A stretch of 64,000 bases of DNA, taken from assembly GCA_038093515.1 (NCBI GenBank), contig JBBPSI010000120.1, positions 1 to 64,000 on the forward strand, in the 5' to 3' direction. This stretch comes from Butyriboletus loyo (taxonomy: Eukaryota > Basidiomycota > Agaricomycetes > Boletales > Boletaceae). The notes below the pieces were generated by a model. It was not told the DNA's origin. It did not search any database and saw only the letters and a program-made list of their open reading frames with translations. Below are positions 12,963-24,412 of this stretch, one piece after another. The translations under genes were made by a program, and so were the position numbers. Within the stretch, counting starts at the first letter, position 1. Each line of letters opens with the position of its first letter.

Positions 12963-14018
12963 ATATGGAAAGCAGGAGCATCGTGCTCACGTGACTGATC
13001 AAGGACTTTGCTTCGATACCATACCAGGGCAAATGTGATTGCAGGACCTCGAACGCTCTAGAATAATAGGATGAGCCTAGTGTTGGAGATGATGGTGCCA
13101 GTGAGATGGATCCTGCTGTGTATCGTTCTTGAATCCCTCTAGTATTTGTTAATTGACATTATAGTTGACTCTCTTATAACCCATACCCTTCAGGATAGGC
13201 CCAGGGGTATGGGTTTTGTCCTGAGCGCTGAGGTTGACCACTGACGAGACGAAGCTCATTAACCTTCTATATATTCATCAAACTGCTTCAGAATACAAAC
13301 TACTGAGGTTTGAAATAGCTGGTCAATTTCGTGTCCTCCATGCGTTGCATTTCGACAACCCATGTCCTCTTCCAAATGAGCCCAGCATTGACTAACTTAC
13401 GCACGAATGGATCATCAAGTCGCTGAGCCGCTCGGAGTGCTTCATTGCGTGTAGCACCCGATTCGACAGGTTGGTCACTGGTGTCCACCCCATCGCTCCC
13501 CTCGCCGTTCGTTTCCTGCGCCGCTTTCGCACCCATCACAGCTTGAAAGATATCTTCATTGGCTGCCTCAAAGATGTTATGCCTCTCGGCAACCGGCTCT
13601 GCCACATTCATTCGGTTTGAGTGTTGGAGGGTTCCAGAGCCCCCAGATTATCCAATGTATCACAGATGGCTTTCTCAGCTTGTGCGAGGATTGTCTGAGT
13701 CGGGTGATGTTTCGGGTTGATTTTGGGTCATTCAGCATCAGCAGACCAGGTGAGGTATGAGGATATATATTTGTCAACCTGGAATGGGACGTTGAGCAGC
13801 TGTTGGGTGTCACTGTTGTATGTAGATGTTTGCCGTCTTGGGATATGGAAAAATAATGATTATATAACCAAACTTCCTAATGTAGTATCATGTTGAGGTT
13901 ATCTGAATACATGGTGTGATTAAGGGTGTGCGAGGTCCTGCAATCGCATTTGCCCTGGTATGGTATCGAAGCGAAGTCCTTGATCAGTCACGTGAGCACG
14001 ATGCTCCTGCTTTCCATA
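12963..14018. repeat. Decayed element bounded by about 89-bp inverted repeats
   Basis: The segments 12963-13051 and 13931-14018 are reverse complements with only about four differences, including the shared stretch AAAGCAGGAGCATCGTGCTC. Between them lies the tail of a pogo-type transposase gene (13300-13830, minus). A second, smaller inverted repeat sits inside at about 13178-13215 (AACCCATACCC against GGGTATGGGTT). The layout fits a deleted DNA transposon, but I see no clear target-site duplication, so the arms may be an inverted duplication of local DNA instead. Confidence 0.6.
13300..13830 (-). pseudogene. Relic of pogo/Tigger-type (CENP-B HTH, DDE_1) transposase C-terminus
   Basis: A minus-strand frame ending at 13300 reads NEDIFQAVMGAKAAQE, then LDDPFVRKLVNAG, and finishes with MEDTKLTSYFKPQ. 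These are the characteristic C-terminal features of fungal DDE_1 transposases with a CENP-B-type DNA-binding domain, whose tails typically end in a MKxTKxTDYF-like motif. The upstream part, in a neighbouring frame (about 13600-13810), reads like ICDTLDNLGALEPSNTQ, so a frameshift separates the two pieces. The HTH and catalytic DDE core are missing. It cannot encode an active enzyme. Confidence 0.6.
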
Positions 14019-14381
14019 GTAGAACGAATAGTAGTGAATTTACTTCCCACAGTGGTAACATTCCACTACTTTTCGAAGACTGAATTAATCAGCGTGCTAA
14101 GTATAACTAACTCCAGAGGACAGATGCACTACGATCTACGAAGATAACGAACGGAGGAATAGAAAATGTAAATATACAGTGAATCGATACAAACTCGCGT
14201 GGGCGTGTTTGCTTCCCCGTCAAAAGTGTTCATGAAGGGGCCACGAAAATCCACCCCATGCAGCTGTCAAGGTTTCCAAGTTCGGAGAGATACCCAAAGT
14301 CATCTCGAGCGAAAAAGCGAGAGACGAAAGAGATGGATCGTGGATACATCACGTCCGCAGTCAGCGCCAGTGATACGCAAA
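14019..14381. other. Short intergenic spacer
   Basis: About 360 bp of 3' flank of the PLP enzyme gene next to the decayed transposon. No gene or clear signal is seen. Confidence 0.4.
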
Positions 14382-16406
14382 TCACACCGCCTGCCCGATA
14401 GGCACCTGCGTCCACACATCCCACCACGCCGTCCGCCTCCGCTCGTCCCCAAACCCTTCCAAAAGCTGGATCACACGCCATACGTCTCCCCAATCGCTCC
14501 CAAGCCCAAGACTCACGCGGACGACGCCCAATTCCCGTCCAGCGAGCTTCTCGACATCCTGGAGCGTCGCACCGTCGCACAGGCGACTCATGAAGTCTTG
14601 GATGCCGAGGAGCGCCGAGGCACCTCCGGGATTGCACATGCAGCCCGTGCGCAAGGAGATGTTGTGCATCGTAGCAACGTGTTCGACGAAGGTGTTTGGA
14701 ACCATGTCGCCGGTCGGCTGTTGAACAGATAGGGACTGCATGAGCGTGCTTCTCACGCGAGTGGAAAGCTTACTCACGGAGAGGATGATGAAAGAGACAG
14801 TCGAGCCGGTGTCGGACCGTTCACCAATCGACTTGAGGCGCCGAGAGGGCAGCTTGGAGAGAATCTTGACGACGGGGGTGCCGTTTGTGTCATGGCGCAG
14901 CTCAGCCATCGATGATGTCAGGAAATGCATCAGACACGATAAGCGGAGCGGAAGGAAAGGGAGGTAAGCAGAGAGAAATCGAAGGCCATCAGTGACCGCC
15001 GACAAGGTTAGGTAGTTGACTGTTCCATCCTGCGCATACAGTCAGCCATTTCAAGGTATTTGGTTTGAGGACAAGTTGATACCTCAAATTGCTCATGCAG
15101 CTTCATTGCCCTCGTGACGAGCGTCCCGGGAACCTGTACAACATCCACTGTACCGCCGGCAAACCATGGTCGCTTCAACTTGGCCAAAAAACTCTCTTTG
15201 ACGATGAGCGCTCCCACACCGGTAGGATATCCGAACATTTTGTAAAAACTGACGGCCATTGCGTCGACAGGGGTTTCGGTTAGCGATATCACAGAGGTAG
15301 GTGCCAAGGCAGCAGCATCTAGTAGAGTGTTGTATCCGAGGGAGGAAGCATAGTGGAGGATTGAGAGCGGATTTCTGGAGTTGGAAATATTTGATTGGCC
15401 TGTGAGTGCGAAGAGTGACGGTGTGCACGAAGAAACCGGGCGATTTGTTCGAAGGACATTCTATAGGGGACAAGGTTCAGCAAGAGAACGGCGCATATAT
15501 GCAGGTAAGATAGCGCACGGAGGACGGATAGGTCTATCTTACCTTGGCAACTGAGGGTTCGAAACCTCCAGTAGGGGTTGAAGGGATATAATGTACTTGA
15601 GCGCCTTGTCGTGCTGCGAATTCGCGAACCCCATGCACGCTGTTATGGGAATCAGCACCGAGAACAAAAGAGCTATCCTCCTGAAAAGGGAATGCCTCTC
15701 CGACTAGCTTGAGCGCTCCCGTCGCATTTGCGGTAAAGATGACGGTATAACCCCTGGGCGCTTGAAAGAATGAAAGCACCATTTTCCTTGCTTCGTCTGC
15801 ACATTCCGAGGATAATCTCGAGCTATCAGTGACCAAATCAGAGTGGGTAGACTCTGTGAGAATGCAGCCCTACCTATTACTGACTGAGTGGGTGTTACCC
15901 ATGATGTTTTGTGTCAGAAAATCACTATGGACGTAGACGAGGCATTCAGGATGTTGGGCGCCGCCCATATAGTCGACGTAAGTTTCGGCCACGCGGTCGA
16001 GTCTAGCGAAGTCGGTGCGCCGGAGAGTGTCTATCATCCAGGTATTCCGGTATTCTGGGCACGCTTGTAAGAACGCTGAGTAAGCAAGGGGTGCTTGTTC
16101 GCCAAGTGGTCTTAATTGTGCCTGGGAGCTATATGCAGATGGAGATGGGCGGAGGATATAGGGGGGAGATGGAGGGGAGAGATTAGAGAGCGGAAGGGGT
16201 GGAGGGAAGATGGACGAGTATGGGTCGCTATCACAGCGGGAACGATACTTCTCGTAGAGGGTGTCGTTTGAGGAGAAGGATTTGATGAGGGAAGGGTGAG
16301 ATTTGTGGGACCCTAAAGTGATGTGAGAAACGGGAAGTGGGGAACTGATGACATTGATCTGGCGCCGATCGTCCTGGGCAGAAATGCAGGAGTACTTGTT
16401 GCCCAT
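14382..16406 (-). CDS. Class V aminotransferase fold, molybdenum-cofactor-sulfurase-like
   Basis: A PLP-dependent enzyme of the cysteine desulfurase/Moco sulfurase family. Exons 16406-15874, 15822-15543, 15460-15083, 15029-14778 and 14717-14382 join in frame to 592 residues. Diagnostic stretches are VDYMGGAQHP, YTVIFTANATGALKLVGEAF, NTLLDAAALAPTSV and SFYKMFGYPTGVGALIVK, whose Lys should form the Schiff base with PLP. Near the C-terminus ISLRTGCMCNPGGAS carries the Cys expected to hold the persulfide. A Ser/Pro-rich leader of about 90 residues precedes the fold. The C-terminal MOSC domain of full-length Moco sulfurases is absent; the protein stops after the aminotransferase domain. Such stand-alone forms are common in fungi, and their true sulfur acceptor is not settled, so the Moco role is inference. 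Confidence 0.85.
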
Positions 16407-18354
16407 GGGGGGTGGATGAAAAGATAGTATTGGAACGCTGTTCCTGCCATCGTTTATAGGTCCTGGATATGAGACGGTGCCGCGCAAACGGCAACGCATT
16501 TACAGGGCGATCCTTCGGAACATAGACCGGCACCATCTTGCTGGGAGAATGAGATCTCAACTTGGCAAAAGATGCCCGTCTGCAACATCAGTTCGCACGT
16601 ACATTTCTGGACAGCTTCGTCTTCTCGTCATGTCTGATGTGTCTGCAGATGATCAGATCCGCGAGGTCGGCATTCCAGACACCGCTGAAACCGCGGGCCG
16701 CTTTCTGGATAGACGACATCAGTGAAACGGTTATTGGTCTGAACCAACGGCTAGCAGTCTGTAGCACTCGGCTACACTCGGTTAGCATCGGAAACCAGCA
16801 ACTGTTTTACTGATGGGTGCGCGAAATGGAATGTCCATAATGCCGTGCTCTATTCAAATTACTTTTCCGTCAAAACCTTAGCCTTGACCGAGAGTAGAAT
16901 AGTGGGAATACATACAGGCACCCAATCATTGCGTACCATCGCTGATGAGATCTCGCGGAAGCACAATTATGATTGACAAACCGAAAGCACCGCCGTTCCC
17001 ACACGCTTCGACTCGGTGCGCACGGCTAGCGTCGCAGCGGTGCCAAACTAACTCCTGCGCCCTGCGCAGTATTTGTTGATGCTGTACATACGTGACAACT
17101 GGAGGCAGTACTCGTACTAGTAATCGGTGGCACCTACCCCTATCGCACACCACCATAGCCACTTGCCTCGAGCTTACCCTATGAACATGGTATAAAGGAT
17201 AAAGGACTCGGAGCACGCGACGGGTATCGAGCGATAACAAACTACGTACGAGTGAGCTCGAGTAGATGATATGAAAGTATAGTATAGCTCACCTCAGTCG
17301 GAAGCGGTCTTGAAAAGAACGTCTAACACACCAAGTCAGTTGCCATGAAAATGTAACAGACACACCGAATGCGCTCGGGCCATGGTCAAGGCTCGAGCGC
17401 TGACCGAACAAAATGACCCGAGTGTCGACCAAAGACGAAAAGCCGTGACCTGAAAAGGTAGTAATTGCGAAACCACAATAGTAAAGGTCAAAGCAATCTC
17501 ACACAACGAAAGAAGGAAAACATATCGTCGTGACGCGCAATGCGCTCCGAGTTGGGGCGTGGACGCTTGCCAAATTCCAACACATGGAACGGGAAATGCA
17601 AGGTTGGAATGCTATCCAGTTGGCTGTCACCGCGGCAGCTTGCAAGCACCCAATTATATGTGCTCCCGGGGAAGAAACGTGGGAGCTCATGGCTAGAAAG
17701 TCCTATTAGTGGTCTTACGGCTTTCCTCGGGCGCGCCGGTGTGCTTCATGAAGCACTGCCTGACATTACATTAATCTTGTTCGGGCGGTCTCTCGCGGTC
17801 ATTTTGTATCCTGAAAAGAGTTAGGCCCAGGATGACCTGCAGAGCGGCATGACAGGAAATACTGTCTCATTTCGACCTAGGAAGTTCGTCATAGACATTA
17901 CATAATGGCGGGTTCGTATGTCGCAGCTCGTCGACCGAAATTCCGGAAATTCCTTGTGACTGTCACAGAATTTAGGTTTAGTTCGTGGTCCGTAACGTCG
18001 AAATGATAAATGAGACAGTAAATAAAGGTACTATTCGATGACACAGCCACTCAACGACCCTCTCCAAAACGGGAAATCAAGCTCTCTTCTATACCAGACT
18101 TGGTCGACTCTCCAAAATAACGCGCATTAAAGATACCTGCAATCGGACCTGTCGTTTGTTTTATGTGCGTTTTATTTTATTTTATTTTAATTCCAGTACC
18201 CACTCGTCTTCGCTGGCAGTTTCTTTCTAATCGGCAGTCCGCCCTGGCGAACCTCCACAGGTTCAAGCTCCAATCGCGTGAGCAACTGCCACTGACAACA
18301 CTCTCCTCACGCGACCAGTTCAGACACGTCCTCTCTCATTTCATCACCGCGTCC
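16407..18354. other. Intergenic, about 2 kb, with a half MITE
   Basis: Divergent region between the PLP enzyme and the pseudouridine synthase. It holds a partial MITE at 16717-16814 (listed separately). Minus-strand frames at 16926-17240 and 17499-17690 show no domain. An ATTTTATTTTATTTT-type run at about 18168-18190 precedes the pseudouridine synthase gene. Confidence 0.5.
16717..16814. repeat. Half copy of a fold-back MITE
   Basis: This matches the right arm of the complete element at 55446-55683, including CCAGCAACTGTTTTACTGAT at its outer end and GGCTAGCAGTCTGTAGCAC inside. The left arm is missing. It shows the family is dispersed in this genome. Confidence 0.75.
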
Positions 18355-20844
18355 ATGTCCGGCGCTCTCGCTCAACGCCAGTCCTCTCAAGTCGCCATCC
18401 CCGCTTCCCAAAATGGCGGTCTAAAAAAGATGCCTCCATATTGGTACCCATACACGACAATGGCAAAGGAGCGGTGGCTTGGAAGAGAGATTTTAGAAAT
18501 CGTTTCTACAGAGTTCAGAGATCGCAGCATGGAGTATTATGTGGGTCCCTTGTCCCTGCCATGCCATCCGTGCGATTCCGATGGGTGTACCTTACTTCGC
18601 AGAGGTACGCTCTTGAATCAGGTGTCACCACAATCAATGCAAAAGTTGCGAAACCGGACACGGTGGTCAGGAACGGGGACCGTATTGAGTGAGTGTTTGC
18701 CCGCAGTAAAAGCGTAATGATCATTATTCATCATCATTCAAGGAACGTCGTTCATCGGCATGAACCGCCCGTCACAGCCACCCCAGTCAAGATCGTGCTC
18801 CACGACCACGAACGGGGTTTCCTCGTGATCGATAAACCTGGTAGCATCGTATGTCATCCCATTCTATCTCGGTCGACCACACTCTCAGACAGGATCGTAG
18901 CCTGTTCATGCATCGGGCAGATATTACCGACATAGTCTTGTCGAGATGCTCAGACATGAATTTGGTTTTGACAGAGTGTACAGTCCGTCGCATCTCCTGT
19001 CTCGTCCCATCGGTCCCTTATACAAGCCTGACACCCATAGCGATCAACAGATTGGATAGACTGACCTCTGGTCTCATGATAATCCCCCTTAATGCTGATC
19101 TTGCGCGATCTCTCACGAGTGAATTCATGAACGGATCTGTGAGGAAGGAATACGTGGCGAGATGTAAAGGAGAGTTTCCTGTGTGCGTTTCATCCGTGGA
19201 CCTCAATATATATATTGAATAGTTGGTTTTGTTCAGGGAAGAAGTTGTGTGTGAGGAACCATTGTTGACCGTTGACAGACAAATGGGACTCAATATCGTA
19301 CATCCGGAAGGAAAGGTACGGTTCCTGCCCCTCTACTGTTTTCGTTTTCGTTCCCGGTAATGCCCTGCCAGCCAGCCAAGACGGTATTCAACAGGCTCCA
19401 CTATGACGCTAACACCAATACGAGTGTCCTCCGCTGTATGTTCCCACTTGCATTCCTATCATAATCATCTAAATAAAGCGTTCCATTTTATCATTTAGGT
19501 CGTCCTTTTACGGGTCGCTGTGAGTACGTTACCTCGACCTCTTTCTTAATGTTCCTTTTCTTGGTTCCTTCATCCATTTTGTCACTCTTGGCATCCCTTG
19601 CCCTCCTTATCAACGCTGTCGTAACATCATGAACCCTTAAGCGCACCAAATAAGGGTCCACCTCCAATACCTCGGACATCCCATCGCTAATGATCCCGTG
19701 TACTCGGAGGAGCGTATATGGGTAAGTCTCTTTCCGTCCCGATTCTCATTTCACATGCCACCCAATACACTGCATTCTATATACCTTTGTTCTTTCCATT
19801 TCTGTATATCCCATACCTCTTCCCTCACGTTTCTTACCCGCCCTCCCCCCACACTTGCCAACGTACTCACGTTCTGGGGTCTATGCAGGGTCCAAACCTG
19901 GGAAAGAACGGCATCGACGTCATACCGAACTCCGAGCGGTTCGCACCTGTCCCACCCGAACACCTCAAGAGTGACGATAGCTCCGAGTCATTAGCCACCA
20001 GTATCACATGCACAAACCTTAAACCCGGCTCGGCTGAGACCGAGAGCAGAACCAAGGACGAAAATAATGAAGAATACCCACAACGAAAGAAATTGCTTCC
20101 TAGAGAAACAGGCTACGACATTGGCATGGGTTCTCCAGTCCCTCTTTCTGCGGAGGCTGTCCAGATCATCACGCGCTTAAGGAATATGAAGGTCCGTCTT
20201 ACGCTTGTCGCGCACTTGTCCTGTCCGTTCCCTCCCGATATGGGAAAGGCGGGGGACTTGCTGTGCATTATGTGAGAGAGAACGAACGCTTACGTTTCCC
20301 GCGCTCATTTTAGGATGAAGACGAGGATTGGAGCCGCTGGCGAGATGTCGTTTTTCGTGCCAAGGGCGCGCTGATACCAAAAGGCTTCCGACGGCCACCA
20401 CCTCTGCCTCCACAGAACCAACGGAAGAAGGGTGGGAGTATCCTAGAACCAATGGCCGTGGAGAACGACCCAGAGCGCCGAGGACAACGTACAACCCCGC
20501 CAGAGGGCCCCGCGGAGCGCGCTCCAACGCCTCCGTCGCCCGGGTCCGGGAGTACCGCCCGAGCTCAACTCACATCCGACAGCGATTCCCTCACGCCATC
20601 TGAATCTGAAGACCCAGCGCAGCTAACCTGGGACGAAGCAACTTCCCGCCTCTCATCGCTTGTTGCACCCGAACCTGAGGCGGACCCAGCCACCGGAACG
20701 CCCTACTGTCCGGAATGTTATCTACCGCTTCATCCAGACCCCAAGCCAGAGAAGCTTTACATCTTTTTGCATGCACTGAGATATGAGTTGAGTTTAGGAC
20801 GTTTTGAGACGGAGATGCCGGAGTGGGCCAAGTGGGAACGCTGA
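18355..20844 (+). CDS. PUS9: RluA-type tRNA pseudouridine synthase, Pus9-like
   Basis: Converts a uridine, by homology U32 of cytoplasmic or mitochondrial tRNAs, to pseudouridine. The start is [16 protein letters not shown]. An N-terminal Pus8/Pus9 stretch reads [19 protein letters not shown], followed by an S4-like segment. The catalytic core has [13 protein letters not shown] with the essential Asp, and [20 protein letters not shown] further on. Exons are joined by short GT-AG introns, for example [20 protein letters not shown] around 18849-18910. After the catalytic domain there is an unusual C-terminal extension of more than 200 residues: a charged, Pro-rich linker, then [20 protein letters not shown], a Cys-containing segment shared, I believe, with other mushroom homologues. 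No deaminase domain of Rib2 type is visible. The symbol follows the yeast orthologue group and could equally be Pus8/Rib2. Confidence 0.87.
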
Positions 20845-23279
20845 ATAGGATTTCGGCTGCGTTAAGTAGAAGGAACATGCCGTTCGTATCCAATGGTTCG
20901 TAACGAGAGTGTGTTGAAACAAGTGGGTCCATTCGTTCTGGGCTTGGTTATGAGGTGCTTTCGTAAGGTGTCTGTGTTGACGTTGAGGACTTGCGCCGAA
21001 ATATCCAAGCTGTGGCTCACAAGTCAGGAGCAAGGACAGGGGCTAATACGCGTTACACCGGCGGTTATGGTTATCCGATCCTCGAAACTTGCCTTTTCTA
21101 GTTCCATTCTTCCACTTATCAGCGGGAAATGCCTTTGCTTGATTCCGCCGCAGTCCAGGACAAGTCTTTCGGCAATCGAGAACATATCATGCACACCAGA
21201 CGCATTTGGGGGTGGTCGGCTGTTCAGCTACGCCGCTGGTCATCAGTCCGGAGGGTTCTTATTTTCCATCTACGTCAGTCACATCATGTTTAAAGTTTTT
21301 CATGGATTTGGGAGCGCAATATGGATATGGCTCGGACCGGCATCTTCCGAAGATGCTACTACAGCCCAAGTGGCCAAAGACGGCTGGTTACGAGACGAGG
21401 AGCGGAACGCCACGTCCTGGAGAGGATTCGCCGTGTACGATCGTTTCTGGCAAATTTTGACCTGTCCTGTGGAGGGGAAATTGGATGTCGGGGGTTGATC
21501 CCTGGCTGTCTGTCACACCGATTGCTATCGCCTCTTAGTTGCCGTACCCGATACTTGGTCTCGGTGACTGCGTTGTGGCATGCTAGCGGGATAACCGAAA
21601 TGGAACCGACGGGTCCGTCGAACCGCGTACCTATGTAGTATATAGAACGGGGGGGGGAGGCCTCCACCTGGATCATTTAGAATCGGAAATCAAAATCTCG
21701 CGTAGAAGATGTATCCCGCGAAGAGGAATCAATTAATCATGGCTCACCGTGTGAGTGCACCTACTCGTGGAAAGAGATCGGTATCTCGTGTTTGCTGTCA
21801 GACAAATGTTAAATGTCCAGCGAGAAGACGAGACCTAACCCTAACGTGCCATTGGCATACACTCCGAATCCATAGACACCAAACCGCCACGATAGTTGTT
21901 TCAAACACCCCTCGTTGACCAGGTGTTGGCGACATGAAGAGCGTACTCGGGCGTTTCCAGAGGGTGAATGGTTATTCTCAACATTAACTGTTGCACCGAT
22001 TGCGATCGTCGTCTCAGTCGCCGTACCGATACTTGCCTCGGTGATTGAGTTGTGGAATTCCAGCAGGATAAGTAACAGAACAGACGGATACGTCGTCGAA
22101 CCGTGCACATACAACAGGGGACCTCCCAGAATCGAAAATTTCGCGTTCGAGGGGGATTATGACTCACCGTGGAGCGCATCGTCGCCTGTGTGTTCGCAGT
22201 GGAGGATAGGCATCCAGGTATGAATCACTTTATTTTTCTGGGTGGGTTTCGGTTCCATCTCGCCAGTTGTCGATCCATGTTTATCCTCGCATCAATTTTA
22301 TGCTTCCAACTGGTTCTTATCGCAGCGTCTGTGTGATGGGTTCCTTGGATCACCCTCTCGCATCGTAGGACCCATATCTGGTTCTGATATTAGTATCCGT
22401 TTCGAACGAGGTGGGTGCGTGAATCGTTGGGATGTGGGGGAGGCTAGCACAATACTTATTTCGACACCTCGTTGGTGTTGGCGCCACGAAAGGCATAGTC
22501 GAGAGTGTCCAGAGGCTGAATGGTTATGTGTTGAGCCCCACGATATTATCTCTGGATCATTGTGCAGATACGATGTTCGAGTACACGAAATGAACTCATC
22601 ATGTCAGTGGGCGTCCTCGGTGCTCTGATTGGTAATTGTCTGACCCTGACACATACACTTTTTTTTTTCTTCGGTGCGGTTGAATGATGCATTAATGAAC
22701 ATGCACGGCTTTCTCGGATTCTCGTTCGTTCCGGCTGCCGTTGACATCATTCGATCACTTGACCAGTGTCATGGAACCTGGAACATGTGGGTTCCACTCC
22801 CCAAGGGGAAGGGAGGCCGAGGTGCGAACGGAAAGACCTGATTGAATTCGATAACTCGGACCTGTTATTTTTTGAGGGTTGGCTGTACAGCTGAAAGTGG
22901 GTGTAATCCTTAAGAGGGACGCCATTGCTGATGGAGGAACGTCCTGTTGGCAGGGCACAGCCATGTTGATGGTATGGAGGTCCCCTGGTACATTGTTGTG
23001 ATGTACAAATGCGTCTTTTAGTCCGTTGTTGAGAAGTTCCCCCACAACATACTAGTATGAGTCAGTGGCAGAGTTGCCATGTCTTAGAATCCACATGAAC
23101 GTGACCGACCCTGATTAATATCTTTGTACAGGTCTACCGAGCGTTCGGTGCTGGAGAAAATTGGGTAAGCACGCCTCTGCCTGAGCTGTATTTACGGCGT
23201 AGTCGGCCAATTTCATCCTGTTCCACTTCCATCATTGAACCGGTGACGCGGGACTCCAATGGTATGCCGCTGACAAACC
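20845..23279. other. Intergenic relic zone, repeated non-coding DNA
   Basis: About 2.4 kb with no gene I can support. Long frames at 20893-21498 and 21321-21638 overlap in several frames and have no domain. Duplicated segments are listed separately. A minus-strand frame at 22755-23045 contains HHNNVPGDLHTINMAVPCQ, which looks protein-like but I do not recognise it. Confidence 0.45.
21500..22560. repeat. Two to three diverged direct repeats of about 200-240 bp
   Basis: The segment about 21515-21755 (caccgattg... to ...ctcaccgtg) is repeated at about 21994-22185 with many small differences; both contain the order CACCGATTG, GCCGTACC, GATACTTG, CTCGGTGA, TTGTGG and a final GCTCACCGTG or GACTCACCGTG. 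A third, shorter match (GTGTTGGCG, CCAGAGG.TGAATGGTTAT) links 21922-21975 with 22475-22527. The unit codes for nothing recognisable; it may be a tandemly copied transposon fragment. Confidence 0.55.
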
Positions 23280-24240
23280 CGGCTATACAGGATTGTCGCG
23301 TAACCAAAGCGGCTCCAGAACATGTTCTGGCGTGGACACTCCAACGGATTATTGACCGTAGGTCAAGTTCTCGGCTTGCACACGCGCCATGGAAGAAGTG
23401 TGGTCAGGGATGTTGCAAAGGAATGAGTACCGGAGAAGGAAGGCACCTTGTTACAAGCAAAGGGTAATCGGGATTACTCAGTGTGCTACTTGAATGTTAC
23501 TTCTTACCGATCAACTTCGTTGACTTCTCGTAGTCAAGGCCAACATGGATGCAGACGCGAAGCGCAATTTGACCAAAGAAGAGTTGATAGCACAGATGCG
23601 GTGGGTTTCATCCACGATTCTGTCCTTTTTTTCAAAGTTATTGAAGATCGTGAATATGACGTGACAATACGCTTTCAATCACGGGCCATGAACGTACCTT
23701 AAATGGATCTTACCGTAGTTTTCACGGAACCCCAAAGTTCAATCCAGACTACGAGATACGATAAGGAAGACCAAAGCCACCATCCAAGCACGTGGAGATC
23801 CATAGTTCACAGTCACAGATTTGGATGTTATGGCTTGATGCTGTGATCAAGGTAACCAACCTCTCCAGCGAAACTTTACTGAGCGCTGCTACGGTCACCT
23901 TGGCGTGCGCCATCCTATCCCAGCTCGTCGCGCGTTGTCGGTTCCGTGCGGCGGCACCTCACGACCTTGTGATGAAATCCTTTCAAGAACTTTCTAAGTC
24001 AATTTCCACATAAGCACATTTCAGATGGGTAACTGGACATGACGCTACAGTGATGAAGGCTTCTGGGGAGGGGGATGCACACGAGTTCAACCCCGATCAG
24101 GGCGCGATGGACGAGAATAAATCAGCCAGCATTGGAATATACTCGAACTTGCGTGCCATTTCTTCCTGCGCTTCGAGACGTATTCACCTACATACTTTCT
24201 GATCGGCCTTCCTTAGTAGCACTCCGGCGTGCATTCAGCA
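23280..24240 (+). pseudogene. Broken cytochrome P450 copy (copy 3)
   Basis: A clear but crippled relative of the P450 at 34310-36563, in the opposite orientation. Shared DNA includes GTCAAGGCCAACATGGATGC near 23543, the I-helix exon around 23665-23760, AGTTCAATCCAGACTACGAG near 23741 and GGATGCACACGAGTTCAA near 24073. Homology runs from about 23280 to 24240, ending in the heme-loop exon (TAGTAGCACTCCGGCGTGC). The copy has lost its N-terminal third and the K-helix segment, and its frames are broken by stops and shifts; where the intact genes read AGHE, this copy reads a different, interrupted frame. It is not functional. Confidence 0.85.
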
Positions 24241-24412
24241 AGTGTAATACCGCTGTCAGATTCAAACGTCGCCGCGATACACACGGCTCAGTCTCGCCTT
24301 CACATCCATCTACGTGTGTTTGGCTTCGGTCTGGTTTAGAACCGTGCATACGCTAGACCACCAGACAAACGGTTTCCTTTCATCACTCTTCAGAACCTTT
24401 TCTTCCTCAGAA

